A stretch of DNA of 64,000 nucleotides from contig OZ234501.1 in assembly GCA_965153455.1 (NCBI GenBank), positions 1,240,001 through 1,304,000 of the forward strand, in the 5' to 3' direction. The notes beneath the pieces are model-generated. The model had not been told where the DNA came from. It was given only the letters and a program-made list of their open reading frames with translations, and did no database searches. The position numbers were made by a program, and so were the translations under genes. Below, piece after piece: positions 34,976 to 46,309 of this stretch (its first letter is position 1; each line of letters begins with the position of its first letter). Source of the DNA: Sphagnum compactum (taxonomy: Eukaryota > Bryophyta > Sphagnopsida > Sphagnales).

Positions 34976-35043
34976 ATCTCGTCAAAGGATGCTGTGAAAT
35001 CCGTAGCAGGGGGGGATCGTATTCACACGACGCTGGCCACCGT

Positions 35044-36201
35044 TGTCGCAACCCTAGCTTTGGGCCCAAGACCAAAGGCAAATGGGTTATAAGGTTGTGG
35101 GCCAAGAGGAAGCCCGGGAGTTAAACCAAGAGGAAGCCCGGGAGTCAAGGCAAGAGAAAGCCCGGGAGTCACATCACACTCCCGGGAGTGTAAGAAAGTG
35201 TGAGGGAGTGTGAGAGAGTGAACACTCACACTCCCAAGGCAACTCCCACTTTGGGAGATGGAGTCCCGGTGGACTCCCAAAACTTCAAAAAGCAATTGCA
35301 GGTGTCAAACGTCAATGTCTTGTGGTGTTCTTTATATCATTGAAAAGCTCTTGAAGCGTAGATATCTAAAATGGGCTTGCGTTGCTCATTTGGACATCTG
35401 AAACACAAGTTATGGCCAAAAGAAGGGTCGGGAGTCGAATTCCCGGGAGTCTGCCAGTTTTGACTCCCGACCACTAAAAGTCAGGAATTGACCCAAAATA
35501 CTAGGCTGTAGAGGACATGCGACATACCGTTGGAAAGGTCTCGACAAGATCTACAACTTTGCTTCAGACCGCATTGCAATCCAAGGTCTGCTCGCAAAGT
35601 TATGAGGCTCCAAAGTCGCGGGAGTCCCATTTGGCGCGATTTCGGGACTCCCACTCGGGAGTCTCGGGAAAAATAGCCATTTGGATGTAGCCTCCGTGGA
35701 GAGCTGCAGAGTATACTATAAGGGGGAAGGTGGTGGCTTCCCCCAAGTCCGGGCCGTGGTGAGTCTTGTGTGACCGTGTTGCCCGTGGCTCGTCCTAGCA
35801 CCAAGGGTGCTCCAACTTTGCACTAACCACTTTGTGTGGTTCCATGCAGGCCCGTGTGAGTGAGTGAAGCTTGTCAACTCTTCCTAGTCTATCCCGGGAC
35901 TTCTAGCACACCTCTCTCACCCCCCTCTAGTGCTAGAAGTCGGGAACGTGCTCCAAGTTCCAACTCCTTCCGCACTGCCACATACTTGGACCCTCAAGTG
36001 GGTCCACTAGGAACCTGGGAGTGCGTCATTTGGTATCAGAGCTCGGGGAGAGCTCGATCCACTTATTGGACAGTCTCGATGGCACCAAAAAAGACCCGCA
36101 AGCTAGTCCAAGAGCCCGTGGTGGAAGAACCCACCCAAGACCTAGATGTTCCTCCCGAAGCTATGAGGGAGGAAGAACAAAACCATTCCGAAGATGAAAA
36201 A
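35044..36201 (+). mobile_element. Element C: LTR plus PBS and start of gag, 3' truncated
   Basis: The LTR runs 35044-36028 (985 bp), from TGTCGCAACCCTAGC to GTGCGTCA, followed by the PBS TGGTATCAGAGC at 36031-36042 and a gag start ATG at 36079 (MAPKKTRKLVQEP), like the start of element A. Retrotransposon similarity ends at about 36201, after some 40 codons. There a copy of the left flank, GACGCTGGCCACCGT, resumes host DNA. The element interrupts the upstream side of the helicase-type gene. Confidence 0.85.
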
Positions 36202-36491
36202 GACGCTGGCCACCGTTGCGACTTCATTTGGGAGCTCGATGATTATTGTGCCCAAATAAGTGGTTGTGCACCTGGCAAGGCTTCGGCTCCAAACATACGT
36301 TGTAGACCTTGCACAACATTAAACGAATGCCGTCCGCAATGTTGAGAACAACAAGGCTGGCATCGCGCAGCAGCTGTGGTGTTTGTTCGATGGGCAGCTG
36401 AATCAACATGCCCATCGAAATCACCTTTTGCACAGGGTTGTCGGCAAGCTGAGGGAGGGTCGAATCCTTTTGCTGCACATGGTGCACTTTG
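36202..36491 (-). pseudogene. Possible upstream remnant of the helicase gene
   Basis: Host DNA between two LTR insertions. A minus-strand frame of about 90 codons is open (DNPVQKVISMGMLIQLPIEQ ... VYNVCLEPKPC ... HLFGHNNHRAPK). Removing element C joins it to the 35043 side, though in a frame offset that a run of seven G at 35009-35015 could explain. No family match is recognised, so membership of the gene is only positional. Confidence 0.3.
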
Positions 36492-37489
36492 TGTCGCAAC
36501 CCTAGCTTTGGGCTCGCGACCAAGGCAAAGGGAATTGCAAGGGTGCGGGTCAAGAGGAAGCCCGGCAGTTAAGCCAAGAGAAAGCCCGGGAGTTGAGCTA
36601 AGAGGATGCCCGGGAGTTAAGGCAAGAGGAAGCCCGGGAGTCGCATCACATACTCCCGGGAGTGTTAGAAAGTGTGAGGGAGTATGAGGGAGTGAACCCT
36701 CACACTCCCAAGGCAACGCCCACTTGGGGAGATGGAGTCCCGGTGGACTTCCGAAACTTCAGAGAGCGATTGCAGGGTCAAACCTCAACGTCTTGTGGCG
36801 TTCTTTATATCATTGAAAAGCTCTTGAAACGTAAATATCTAAAATGGGCTTGCATTACTCATTTGGATCTCTAAAACACAAGTTATGGCCAAAAGAAGGG
36901 TCGGGAGTCGAACTGCCAGTTTGACTCCCGACCACTAAAAGTCAAGAATCGACCCAAAATACTGAGCTGCAGAGGACGTGCGACATACCGTTGAAAAGGT
37001 CTCGACGAGATCTACAACTTTGTTTTAGACCGCATTGCGATCCAAGGTCTGCTCGCAAAGTTATGGGGCTCCAAAGTCGCGGGAGTCCCATTTGGCGCGA
37101 TTTCGGGACTCCCACGCGGGAGTCCCGGGAAAAATAGCCATTTGGATGTAGCCTCCGTGAAGAGCTGCAGAGTATACTATAAGGGGGAAGGTGGTGGCTT
37201 CCCCCCCAAGTCCGGGCCGTGGTGAGTCTTGTGTGTCCGTGTTGCCCGTGACTCGTCCTAGCACCAAAGGTGCTCCAACTATGCACTAACCACTTTGTGT
37301 GGGTTGTGTGCAGGCCCGTGTGAGTGAATAAGCTTGTCAATTCTTCCTAGTCCCATCCCGGAGCTCCAACACGCCCCTCTACCCCTCCAAGTGTTGTGAG
37401 CTAGGGAGCGGCTCCAAGTTCCAACTCCTTCCGCATTGCCGCATACTTGGACCCTCAAGTGGGTCTACAAGGAACTTGGGAGCGCGTCA
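36492..37489 (+). mobile_element. Solo LTR with CTTTG target duplication
   Basis: 998 bp from TGTCGCAACCCTAGC to GAGCGCGTCA, flanked by CTTTG at 36487-36491 and 37490-37494. It is the same family as element C's LTR. No internal sequence remains. It sits in the DNA upstream of the helicase-type pseudogene. Confidence 0.9.
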
Positions 37490-37494
37490 CTTTG

Positions 37495-37965
37495 AAATGG
37501 GATTGCAGGTTATTGTTACGCTTAAAGGCCCTCATGCAGCGATCAATTGGGCAGGGAAATTTACCGTCGATCGATCGATCGACAGTGATTCGACCAGTGG
37601 TAGTACGGATCTTGCAAGTCGATCGATGCACCAATCAGCGATGCCCATCACGTTGATGAGAAGCGGTAAAAAAAATGTTGCACTCGGGGCATTGGAAGTT
37701 AGCCATGAATGCTGGTTGACAACATATATATGTTTGTGAAGGCATGAAAGGTCAACGTTTCGATGTCAAACCAACCTTAAACCTGCACACACAGGAAATT
37801 GAATTTTTCATGTTAGTCCATGGAGTGATTTTCCCCGACCCAAGTTCGTGCGTACGCCAAAAATGTTCGGTGCGTGTGCTTGCTTGGTCACGGCGCTCGA
37901 ATAAGTTTGCACACATATGGAGTGGAATTTGCAAGGCGGTCCAACCACGGTGCTCCCTCCGCCTT
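37495..37965. other. Host DNA between LTR insertions, no gene recognised
   Basis: About 470 bp with a GATCGATCGATCGA tract at 37568-37582 and short frames only. It probably belonged to the sequence upstream of the helicase-type gene before the LTRs arrived. It ends where the truncated LTR of element B begins. Confidence 0.4.
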
Positions 37966-38554
37966 GTTAGGACAAGCCACGGGCACTTTGGACTACTTGA
38001 CTCACCACGGCCCGGACTCGGGGGAAGCCATCACCTTCCCCCTTATAGTATTCTCTGCAGCTCGCCACGGAGGCTACATCCAAATGGCACAAATTCTTGG
38101 GACTCCCGAAATGGAGTGTCGAAACTGTCCCGGCGGGACTTTCAAAACTTTGAACGGTCATAACTCTCGATTCCGGAGTCCGATCGCAACAAGGTCTAAA
38201 CCAAAGTTGTATCCCTCGTCGAGATCTTTCCAACGCCATGTTGCACTCTCTCAGGCAACGTCGGGAAAATGTTGATTCCCGACTTTTTGTGGTCGGGAGT
38301 CAAACTGCCACTTTGACTCCCGGCCCTTCTTTTGCCCATAACTTGGGCAAAGATGTTGGAATGGCAAACGCAAGGCCATTTTCGATATCTACGTTTCAAG
38401 ACCTTTCCAATGACACTAAGAACACCTCAAGGAAAGGTGTTTTGGGCCTTGCTCTTGCGCTCTAAACATTCGGGAGTCCCGGAGGACTCCAAACCTCCAA
38501 CTTTTCCAAGTGTTGGGATTCACCCCCACACTTGGCCAAAGTGGGGTTGCAACA
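37966..38554 (-). repeat. Truncated 3' LTR of element B
   Basis: On the minus strand it begins TGTTGCAACCCCACTTTGG after the polypurine tract and matches the solo LTR at 59031-59851 until about 37966 (GTTAGGACAAGCC), where similarity stops before the expected GCGTCA end. Confidence 0.8.
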
Positions 38555-39334
38555 CCCTCCCCCACTAGAAGAAAGAGGTCAATGTCCTCATTGACACTTA
38601 GAATTTTCCTTCATATAATTGCAATTGCTTTCTTTTGGATCCTTGGCCATTTGCCGACTCTTTGTGGCTTGGACGTTGTCTCAAGCTAATTTAGGCGTCC
38701 CCAAGTTTCCCACACTTTCTTGACAAGTCCTAGAGGGTGTTGTAGGAAACCCTCTTCTTTTGCTTCATCAAAAGACTAAACCAGCCTAATTGACGAGGCC
38801 CTCATTTGGGAGGAACCTTTTTCCATCCTTCCCCTCATGAGGACTTAAGTCAAGTCTACTCTTGACCTAAGCTATTTGACATGACTCCTTTCCCTATCTC
38901 GCGCCTTGGTCACAACAACCAAGTCTTAACTAAAAGATTTGCTTATCAAGGTACGAGAAAGAACCCCTAGGTTTTGCCAAACCTAAGTCCCAAACTACAT
39001 TTAGAGTATGTGAGCGGGGTCATGACTTCCCGCGTTGGCCACACTACCGACCAACCCTTCGGGATGCACTTAAGGCATGTGCATGTCCCCGCAAGCTCAC
39101 CTTGCTCGCCTCCTCTTTCGGGGCCAAGTTTCCTCAACCCCAAAGTAGGAGTCCGATTTTGATTTGGGCCTACGCAAGAAAGTTCCATTTGTCCATGCCA
39201 CAACCCTATTTGCCTTAACAAATTTTTCATGATACAATCTCTTGGAAGTTTTAAAGCCCTTTTTATTTCACTTGCAACTTGATGTGGTACATTTTATGAA
39301 ACTCTCCCCCTCTAAAAGAAAGGTGATGTCCTCA

Positions 39335-40022
39335 TCACGCTCTACGTCTTTTCTTCGCCGGTCTAGTGTGGAATTCTTCTATGGCTTCTTGGGCATGTTC
39401 CATGTCGGATTCATTTACCCGAGATGCCTCTATTGCATGGTAGCCTTTCCACTTAACTAAGTATTTCCGCTCTCGCCCTCTAAGTTGCCTTGATTTGAGC
39501 ACAGCCTCTACCTCAAACTCTGGGTTTCGATCCGACACTATGTCCTTTGGAAGGCCATGATGCTTGAAAATGTGGGAGAAGAACAACCTCCCCGTTTCTT
39601 GAGCCGTCGCTTCATCCTTTGTGGGAATGAAGTGTGCCATTTTGCTAAATCGATCCACCACAACCATGATGGCATCCAACCCCTTTGAAGGGGGCAAACT
39701 TACCATAAAGTCCATTGACACACTTTCCCATGGCCCTTCGGGAATTGGCAAAGGTTGCAACAAACCCGCTTGCTTCTTATTGAGGGTCTGGTTTTGTTGA
39801 CAAGTTAAACAAGTCTTCACGTACTCTTTCGCATCATCCTTCAAATTGGGCCAATAGTAGGACTTCTTTAGGAATGTTGTGGTGCGCTTTGCGCCACCAT
39901 GGCCCGTAAGCGGTCCATCATGACATTCCTTCAAAAGTGTGTTCCTAATTTTTCCTTCCGGCACATAGAGTCGGTTTTGCTTGTACTACAACAATCCATT
40001 TTTCAAATGGAAGTGGGACTTG
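39335..40022 (-). pseudogene. Element B pol, C-terminal part: integrase and chromodomain
   Basis: It reads SHFHLKNGLL, a TAG in place of the Trp codon present in element A, then the integrase zinc region ([20 protein letters not shown]) and the first catalytic Asp region ([10 protein letters not shown]). At about 39510 the text jumps from SDRNPEFEVE directly to the chromodomain ([20 protein letters not shown]), so most of the integrase core, including the catalytic Glu and the GPY/F module, is deleted. The chromodomain keeps its YLVKWKGY aromatic motif. Natural stop at 39335. Not functional. Confidence 0.85.
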
Positions 40023-40973
40023 TGTCGCAACCCTAGCCTTGGCTCGCGACCAAGGCAAGGGGGTCGCAAGTGTGCGGGCCTATAAGTAGACCCGGGGGTC
40101 ATATCGCATGCTCCCGGGAGTGCAAAGAGTGTGAGGGAGTGAACCCTCACACTCCCAAGTGAACTCCCATGTTGGGAGTTGGTGAGAGTGGAGTCCCAAA
40201 AGGACTCCCAAAACTTCAGAGAGCATTTTGAGGGGTCAAAACTCAATGGCTTGTTGCGCTCTTTACATCAATGGAAAGCTCTTGAAGTGTAGATGTCTAA
40301 AATGGGCTCGTATTGCTCATTTGAACATCTAAAACACGAATTATGGCCAAAAGAAGGCCCGGGAGTCGAACTCCCGGGAGTCCGCCAGTTTTGACTCCCG
40401 ACCACTAAAAGTCGAGAATCGACCCGAAATACTTGGCTGCAGAAAACGTGCGACATATCGTTGGAAAGGTCTCGATGAGACCTACAACTTTGCTTTAGAC
40501 GGCGAGTCGATCGGAGGTCTGCTCCGATAATTACGAAGCTTCAAAGTTGCGGGAGTCCCGAAAATGCGCGATTTCGGGACTCCCACGTGGGAGTCCCGGG
40601 AGTCCCGGGACAAAATGGCCATTTGGATGCCACCCTCGCGACGAGTCACAAAGTATACTATAGGGAGTAAGGTGGTGGCTTACTCCCGAGCCCGGGGTGT
40701 GGTGTGTCAAAGTGAGTCCGAGTTCACCCGTGGCTGTCCCAACACCAAAAGGACCCAGAATGAGTTCTAACCACTTTGTGTGGTTTCATGGAGGACCGTG
40801 TGAGTGAGTATAGCTTGTCCATTCTTCCTAGTCCATCCCGGGACTTCTAGCACACCCCTCTCACCCCCCCTCTAGTGCTAGAAGTCGGGAGCGTGCTCCA
40901 AGTTCCAACTCCTTCCGCATTGCCCCATACTTGGACCCTCAAGTGGGTCCACGAGGAACTTGGGAGTGCGTCA
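40023..40973 (+). repeat. 5' LTR of element A
   Basis: TGTCGCAACCC at the start and GTGCGTCA at the end. It contains several GGGAGTCCCGGGA-type palindromic words (40550-40612) and TATACTATAG at about 40654-40663 as a candidate TATA element. Confidence 0.95.
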
Positions 40974-40975
40974 CT

Positions 40976-40987
40976 TGGTATCAGAGC
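40976..40987 (+). other. Primer-binding site, element A
   Basis: TGGTATCAGAGC, complementary to the 3' end of initiator methionine tRNA, two bases after the 5' LTR. Confidence 0.9.
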
Positions 40988-41022
40988 TCCGGCGAGCTCG
41001 ATCCACTTATTAGGGAGTTCCG

Positions 41023-44000
41023 ATGGCACCAAAGAAGTCCCGCAAGGTAGTCCAAGAGACCGTGGTGGAAGAACCCACCCATGACTTGGATGTTCCACCC
41101 CAAGCCATAATGGGGGAAGAACAAAATGTTTCCGAAGGAGAGGAAGACCGTGATAGCCATGAGGACCATGAAAATGAAGAGGAGCAATCAAATGCGGTGC
41201 TCTTCACCCCGGAACAATTGGAGGTCCTACTCAAGATGAATAGGCCCGATTTCGGTGAATTAGTTGCGGCCCTCAAGGGAGGATCATCCAAAGGTGTGGA
41301 GTTCAAGCCCTCTAGGCCCGGGAACTTTGATGGGGCCCGGGACCGAAAGGTTGTGGATGCTTGGCTTGCGGAAATGGAAGATTACCTCCATGCCGCCAAG
41401 GTTGGTCGGCACTCGGCCGTGGAACTTGCCCAATCCTATTTGAAAGGCTATGCCTCCACATGGTGGAGGACCGTGAGGCAAGAAGAGGGGAAGACCCATG
41501 GCTACACATGGGAATTCTTCAAGGAGCGTATTGAGTTGGAATTCATTCCCAAGAATTCCGACTACATTTCAAGATGCAAGCTTCGTGACCTTGAGAATGG
41601 GAGCAATGACAACTTGCACCAATATGTGAGGGCTTACTCCGAACTCATGCTTGAGATTCGGCATATGCATGAGTTAGACCGGGTGTGCCATTTTGTGATG
41701 GGACTTCCCACTTGGGCTAAGCGCAAGCTTGAGGAGAATTGGCCCGCTTCATTAACCGAAGCCATCATGAAAGTGGAAGGCTTCTCGGATGTTGGGCGTG
41801 GTGAGAAGGCCGGATTCAAAAGGGATAGCAAGTTCCCTCATAAGAAGGCACGCCATGAAGGGGAATGGAACCGAGGCCAAGAGACCTCACAGGGGGAAAA
41901 GCCTAAACAACTCCAAGGCTTGGGTTTTAAACCCAAAGGAAATTTTGTCAAGAAGGGGGCTCCTTTCAAAGGGAGCCAACTCAAGGGAGATGCTAGTGGG
42001 AAACCAAAAGGAGTATGCTTCAATTGTAATGAAGCGGGGCATTATTCCAAGGATTGTCCCAAACCCAAATCGGGGAATGGGGCTCCTAAGGTAAGTGCCC
42101 TTTCCGCCAACCTAGTCCAAGGTGAATGTAACCGCCTTATTTTCTTAAAAGGGAAAGTTTCTAAGCGGGAAGTTTTATGTCTTTTGGACACAAGCGCTTC
42201 CCACAACTTCATAACCCAAGAAAGTGCCCAAAGAATGGAGCTCCGGTTGGAGGAGCTCAAGGCACCCATAGAGGTGCACTTTGCGGATGGGATTCCCCAT
42301 CCCACCAAGTTGCAAGCAAGAGATGTGCCTCTCCAATTGGGGAATTGGAGAGGCAAGGTGGACTTGTTGGTTTCCGCCTTGGGTGGAATGGATTGCATTT
42401 TGGGAATGGAATTTATCACACGAAACAATGTGCTCATAGAAGGGCACAATAGGCTAGTTAGGATCCCATCCAAGAATGGGATCGTGCGAGTGAAGGCACA
42501 TGAAGTGCCTAGTGTGGGTGGGACCACCATCCACTTGATGTTGGGAAAAAACTTGGAAAAAGAATGTGGGGGAGGCTATGGCATGTTATGTGTGATGCGG
42601 GTTTTGGATGAGTTTGAACCAAAGGAGGCCATCAAGGTGGTGAGCCCCCACAAGTGCATCAAGCAAGTGTTAGAGGAATTCCCGGATGTGATGCCCAAAG
42701 AGTTGCCCGATGAGTTGCCCCCGAGAAGACAAGTGGACCATGCCATTGAGGTGGTCCCGGGAGTGGCACCTCCTGCCAAGGCCCCGTATCGAATGAGTCA
42801 TGAGGGGTGAAAAGAGCTCAAGGTTCAACTCGAAGAACTCTTTGCAAAGGGATACATCAAGCCTAGCAAGTCACCATATGGGGCGCCCGTCCTTTTTGTT
42901 CACAAGAAGGATGGGACTTTGAGGATGTGTGTGGATTATAGAGGCCTCAACAAGGTGACCGTGAAGAACCGGTATCCATTGCCTCGGATTGATGACTTGT
43001 TTGATCGACTTTCGGGAGCCAAAGTGTTTAGTAGGATTGACCTACGTTCCGGGTATTACCAAATTCGAATTGCACAAGGGGATGAGGAAAAGACCGCTTG
43101 CCGCACAAGGTATGGTTCATATGAATTTTTGGTGATGCCATTTGGGCTCACCAATGCACCCGCCACATTTTGCACCCTCATGAATGACATTTTCCGAGAG
43201 TGGCTTGATGATTTTGTGGTCGTCTACATAGACGACATTTTGGTTTATAGTGATTCCATGGAAGAGCATGTGGAGCACCTTCGAAAGGTGTTCCAAAGAT
43301 TGAGAGAAAACAAGTTGTATGCCAAGTTTGAGAAGTGCGAGTTTGGAGTCTCGGAGGTGGACTTCCTTGGGCATAGGATCACCCAAGAAGGGTTGAAAAT
43401 GGATGACCATAAGGTGAAGGCTATCTTGGATTGGGAACCGCCTAGGTCGGTTCCCGCCTTAAGGTCCTTTTTAGGATTGGCATCCTATTATCGCAAGTTC
43501 ATCAAGAACTTTGCAAAGATAGCCGCACCTTTGACAAACCTTTTGAAGAAGTCATCCGGAACTTATAAATGGGAAGAGGCATGCAATGAGGCCTTTGAAA
43601 CCTTGAAGGGCATTTTGGTGAAGGCGCCCGTGTTGAAGTTGCCGGATTTTGACAAGGACTTTGAGATCCATTCCGATGCGTCCGACTTTGCCATAGGAGG
43701 AGTCCTAGTGCAAGATGGAAGGCCGGTGGCCTTTGAAAGCAAGAAGCTAAGTGAGACGGAGCGAAAGTGGCCAACCCATGAGAAGGAAATGTGGGCCGTC
43801 ATCCATTGTCTCAAGACTTGGGGCCATTACATAGGCTCCAAGGACGTGGTTGTGTGGACCGACAATGTCACCTTGAAATACTTTGCAACTCAACCAAAGT
43901 TGTCATCAAAGCAAGTGAGATGGCAAGACACATTGGCTTTGTTCAATGTGGACATTCGGCATAAGCCCGGGAACGAAAATGTGGTGCCGGATGCATTGAG

Positions 44001-45513
44001 TCGGAAACACCAACTCAAAGTGGTGTATGTGGGGGAAACAAAGTTCCAAAAGGATGTTCGACTTGGGAGCCGCCGGGATGAATTTGCCAAGGAAAGGAAG
44101 CAAGACATTCAAAAGGGGATCAAGTCCCACTTCCACTTGCGGGATGGACTTTTGTGGTATAAGCAAAGTCGGCTCTATGTTCCAAAAGGGAGGCTAAGAG
44201 ATGTGCTTTTGAAGGAATGCCATGATGGGCCCCTTGCGGGTCACGGTGGTGCAAAGCGCACCACCACATTCCTCAAGAAGTCCTATTATTGGCCCAACTT
44301 GAAGGAGGATGCGGAGGAATACGTGAAGACTTGCTTGACTTGCCAACAAAACCGGGCACTCAATAAAAAGCAAGCAGGATTGTTACGACCATTACCCATT
44401 CCGGAAGGGCCGTGGGAAAGTGTCTCCATGGATTTCATGGTGAGTTTGCCACCATCAAAGGGGTTTGATGCGATCATGGTGGTGGTGGATCGGTTTAGCA
44501 AGATGGCACATTTCATTCCTACCAAGGATAGTGCCACGGCCCAAGAGACGGGAAGGTTGTTCTTCACTCACGTGTTCAAGCATCATGGCCTCCCAAAGGA
44601 CATTGTGTCGGACCGAGACCCCAAGTTCACAAGCAAGTTTTGGAGAGCCTTATGGAAGCGCATGGGGTCCGAGCTCAAGATGAGCACTTCCTTTCGGCCC
44701 CAAACGGATGGACAAACCGAGAGGGTGAACTTGGTGATCCAACAATTCCTAAGGAATTATGTGGCGGCGGATCAACAAGATTGGGTGGACCATTTGGAGT
44801 TGGCCGAATTTTGTTATAACAATTCGGAGCATTCGGCAACGGGGGCCACCCCATTTCAAATGGTGACGGGCAAGTCACCAATTGTGCCCACAACTTGGGT
44901 TGGGCAACCCCCAAGTGATGCAAGTGAGGAAGTGCCCATGGTCACACAGCTTGATGAAGAAAGGCGGCGCTTGTGGGAGATGGCCAAGGCCAATCTTGAG
45001 AAGGCGCATAAAAGGTACAAGAGTTTTGCGGACAAGTCCCGTCGAGAGGTGAATTTTGAAGAAGGGGATGAAGTATGGTTGAACATCAAGAACTTCCGGT
45101 TGCCCAAAGGATTGAGCCATAAGTTCTTGGGCCCATATGCGGGTCCATTCAAAGTGTTGGAAAAGAAATTTCCCGACATTTACAAATTAGAACTACCGGA
45201 AAATCTTAAGGTTCATCCCATATTTCATGTTTCGCTTTTGAAGTCGGTCGCCCGTGATGCCTCAAGGCCCGACCGAGAGCACACCTCAAGGCCCCCTCCG
45301 GACTTGGTTCACAATGAACCCGAGTTTGAAGTGGAGGCCGTGCTCAAGTCAAGGCAATTAAGGGGGCGAGAGCGGGAGTACTTGGTCAAGTGAAAAGGTT
45401 ACCATCCCATAGAGGCATCTTGGGTGAATGAGTCCGATATGGAACATGCCCAAGAAGCCATAGAAGAATTCCACAATAGACCGGCAAAGAGGCAAAGGAA
45501 ACATAGAGCGTGA
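41023..45513 (+). pseudogene. gag-pol of element A with two in-frame TGA stops
   Basis: The frame starts MAPKKSRKVVQETV. Gag covers roughly residues 1-330, with the retrotransposon gag fold near 110-250 and zinc knuckle CFNCNEAGHYSKDC at 332-345. Protease has DTSA at 389-392 instead of the usual DTGA. Reverse transcriptase carries YIDD at 735-738, RNase H starts near 880 ([11 protein letters not shown]), and integrase has its His/Cys finger near 1067-1110. The catalytic set is D1138, D1197, E1233, i.e. DD35E. The GPY/F module (FLGPYAGPF) and a chromodomain follow. TGA at 42808 cuts the chain before reverse transcriptase and TGA at 45391 replaces the chromodomain Trp that element B keeps. Confidence 0.95.
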
Positions 45514-46297
45514 TGAGGACATCACCTTTCTTTTAGTGGGGCGGAAAGTTACACAAATGTACCACATCAAGTTGCAAGTGAAATAAAGGCAAAATTTTAA
45601 AACTTCCAAGAGATTGCATCACAAACATAAGTGAGTATGATAGAAAAGGGGTTGTCAAATGGCATGGACAAATGGAACTCTCTTGCGTAAGCCCAAATCA
45701 AAATCGGACTCCTACTTGGGGGCTAAGAGAAATCTTGGTCCCAAAAGAGGAGGCAAGCAAGGTGAGCTTGCGGGGACGTGCACATGCCCAAAGTGCACCC
45801 CGAAGGGTTGGTTGGTAGTGGCGGCCAACGCGGGAAGTCATGACCCCGTTCGCGTACTATAATCGCGTAGCTTGGGACTTAAGCCTTTGCGAAGCCTAAA
45901 CGTTGCTTCTCGTACTTTGATAGGCATACCTTTTTGTTAAGGCTTGGTTGTTGTGACCGAGGCGCGAGATTGGGAAAGGAGTCATGTCAAGTAGCTTAGG
46001 TCAAGATTAGACTTGACTTGAGTTCCTCATGAGGGGAAGGATGGAAAGTGCTTCCCAAATGAGGGCTTCGTCAATTAGGCTAGTTTAGGTCTTTTGACGA
46101 AGCATTTGAAGAGGGTTTTTTATGAGACCCTCTTGGACTTGTCAAGAGAGTGCTGGAAGCTTGGGGACGCCTAAGTTAGCTTGAGACAAGGTCCAAGCCG
46201 CAAGAAGTCGGCATTTGATGGCCAAGGATCCAAAGAAAAGCAATTGCATTGAAGAAATAAATTCTAAGTGTCAATGAGGACATTGACCTCTTCTTCT
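45514..46297 (+). other. Element A 3' non-coding region
   Basis: About 780 bases between the gag-pol stop and the polypurine tract with no conserved frame. The corresponding stretch of element B (38567-39334, reversed) is similar in sequence, showing it is a regular part of the family. Confidence 0.75.
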
Positions 46298-46309
46298 AGT
46301 GGGGGAGAG
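46298..46309 (+). other. Polypurine tract, element A
   Basis: AGTGGGGGAGAG directly before the 3' LTR; expected plus-strand primer for reverse transcription. Confidence 0.85.

Larger units (their letters stand above)
30763..35043 (-). pseudogene. Decayed RecQ-type helicase with DUF3505-like and recombinase-like modules
   Basis: One collinear gene of roughly 1,400 codons is recognisable on the minus strand across three frames. In order it has a C2H2-type finger, a PWLRxxxWHE segment, a conserved central region with GGPPRGEE and RYHKG, RecQ-type helicase motifs, then a Cys/His-rich tail ending at a stop at 30763. This architecture matches the large RecQ-like/DUF3505 proteins common in fungal genomes, some telomere-linked. 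The gene is dead: stops lie near 34970, 34148, 33662, 33455, 32577 and 31668, with frame changes near 34500, 33450 and 31345. It is GC-rich against AT-rich surroundings, suggesting transfer or a mobile origin. Family placement comes from recalled motif patterns, not a search. Confidence 0.7.

Noticed and set aside
30763-35043. Intact, expressed helicase gene with introns
   Set aside because: Breaks fall inside conserved motifs without splice signals, and in-frame stops lie within continuous family-like text.
34552-35124. 190-codon plus-strand frame
   Set aside because: Antisense to the zinc-finger module and runs into the LTR; no motif.
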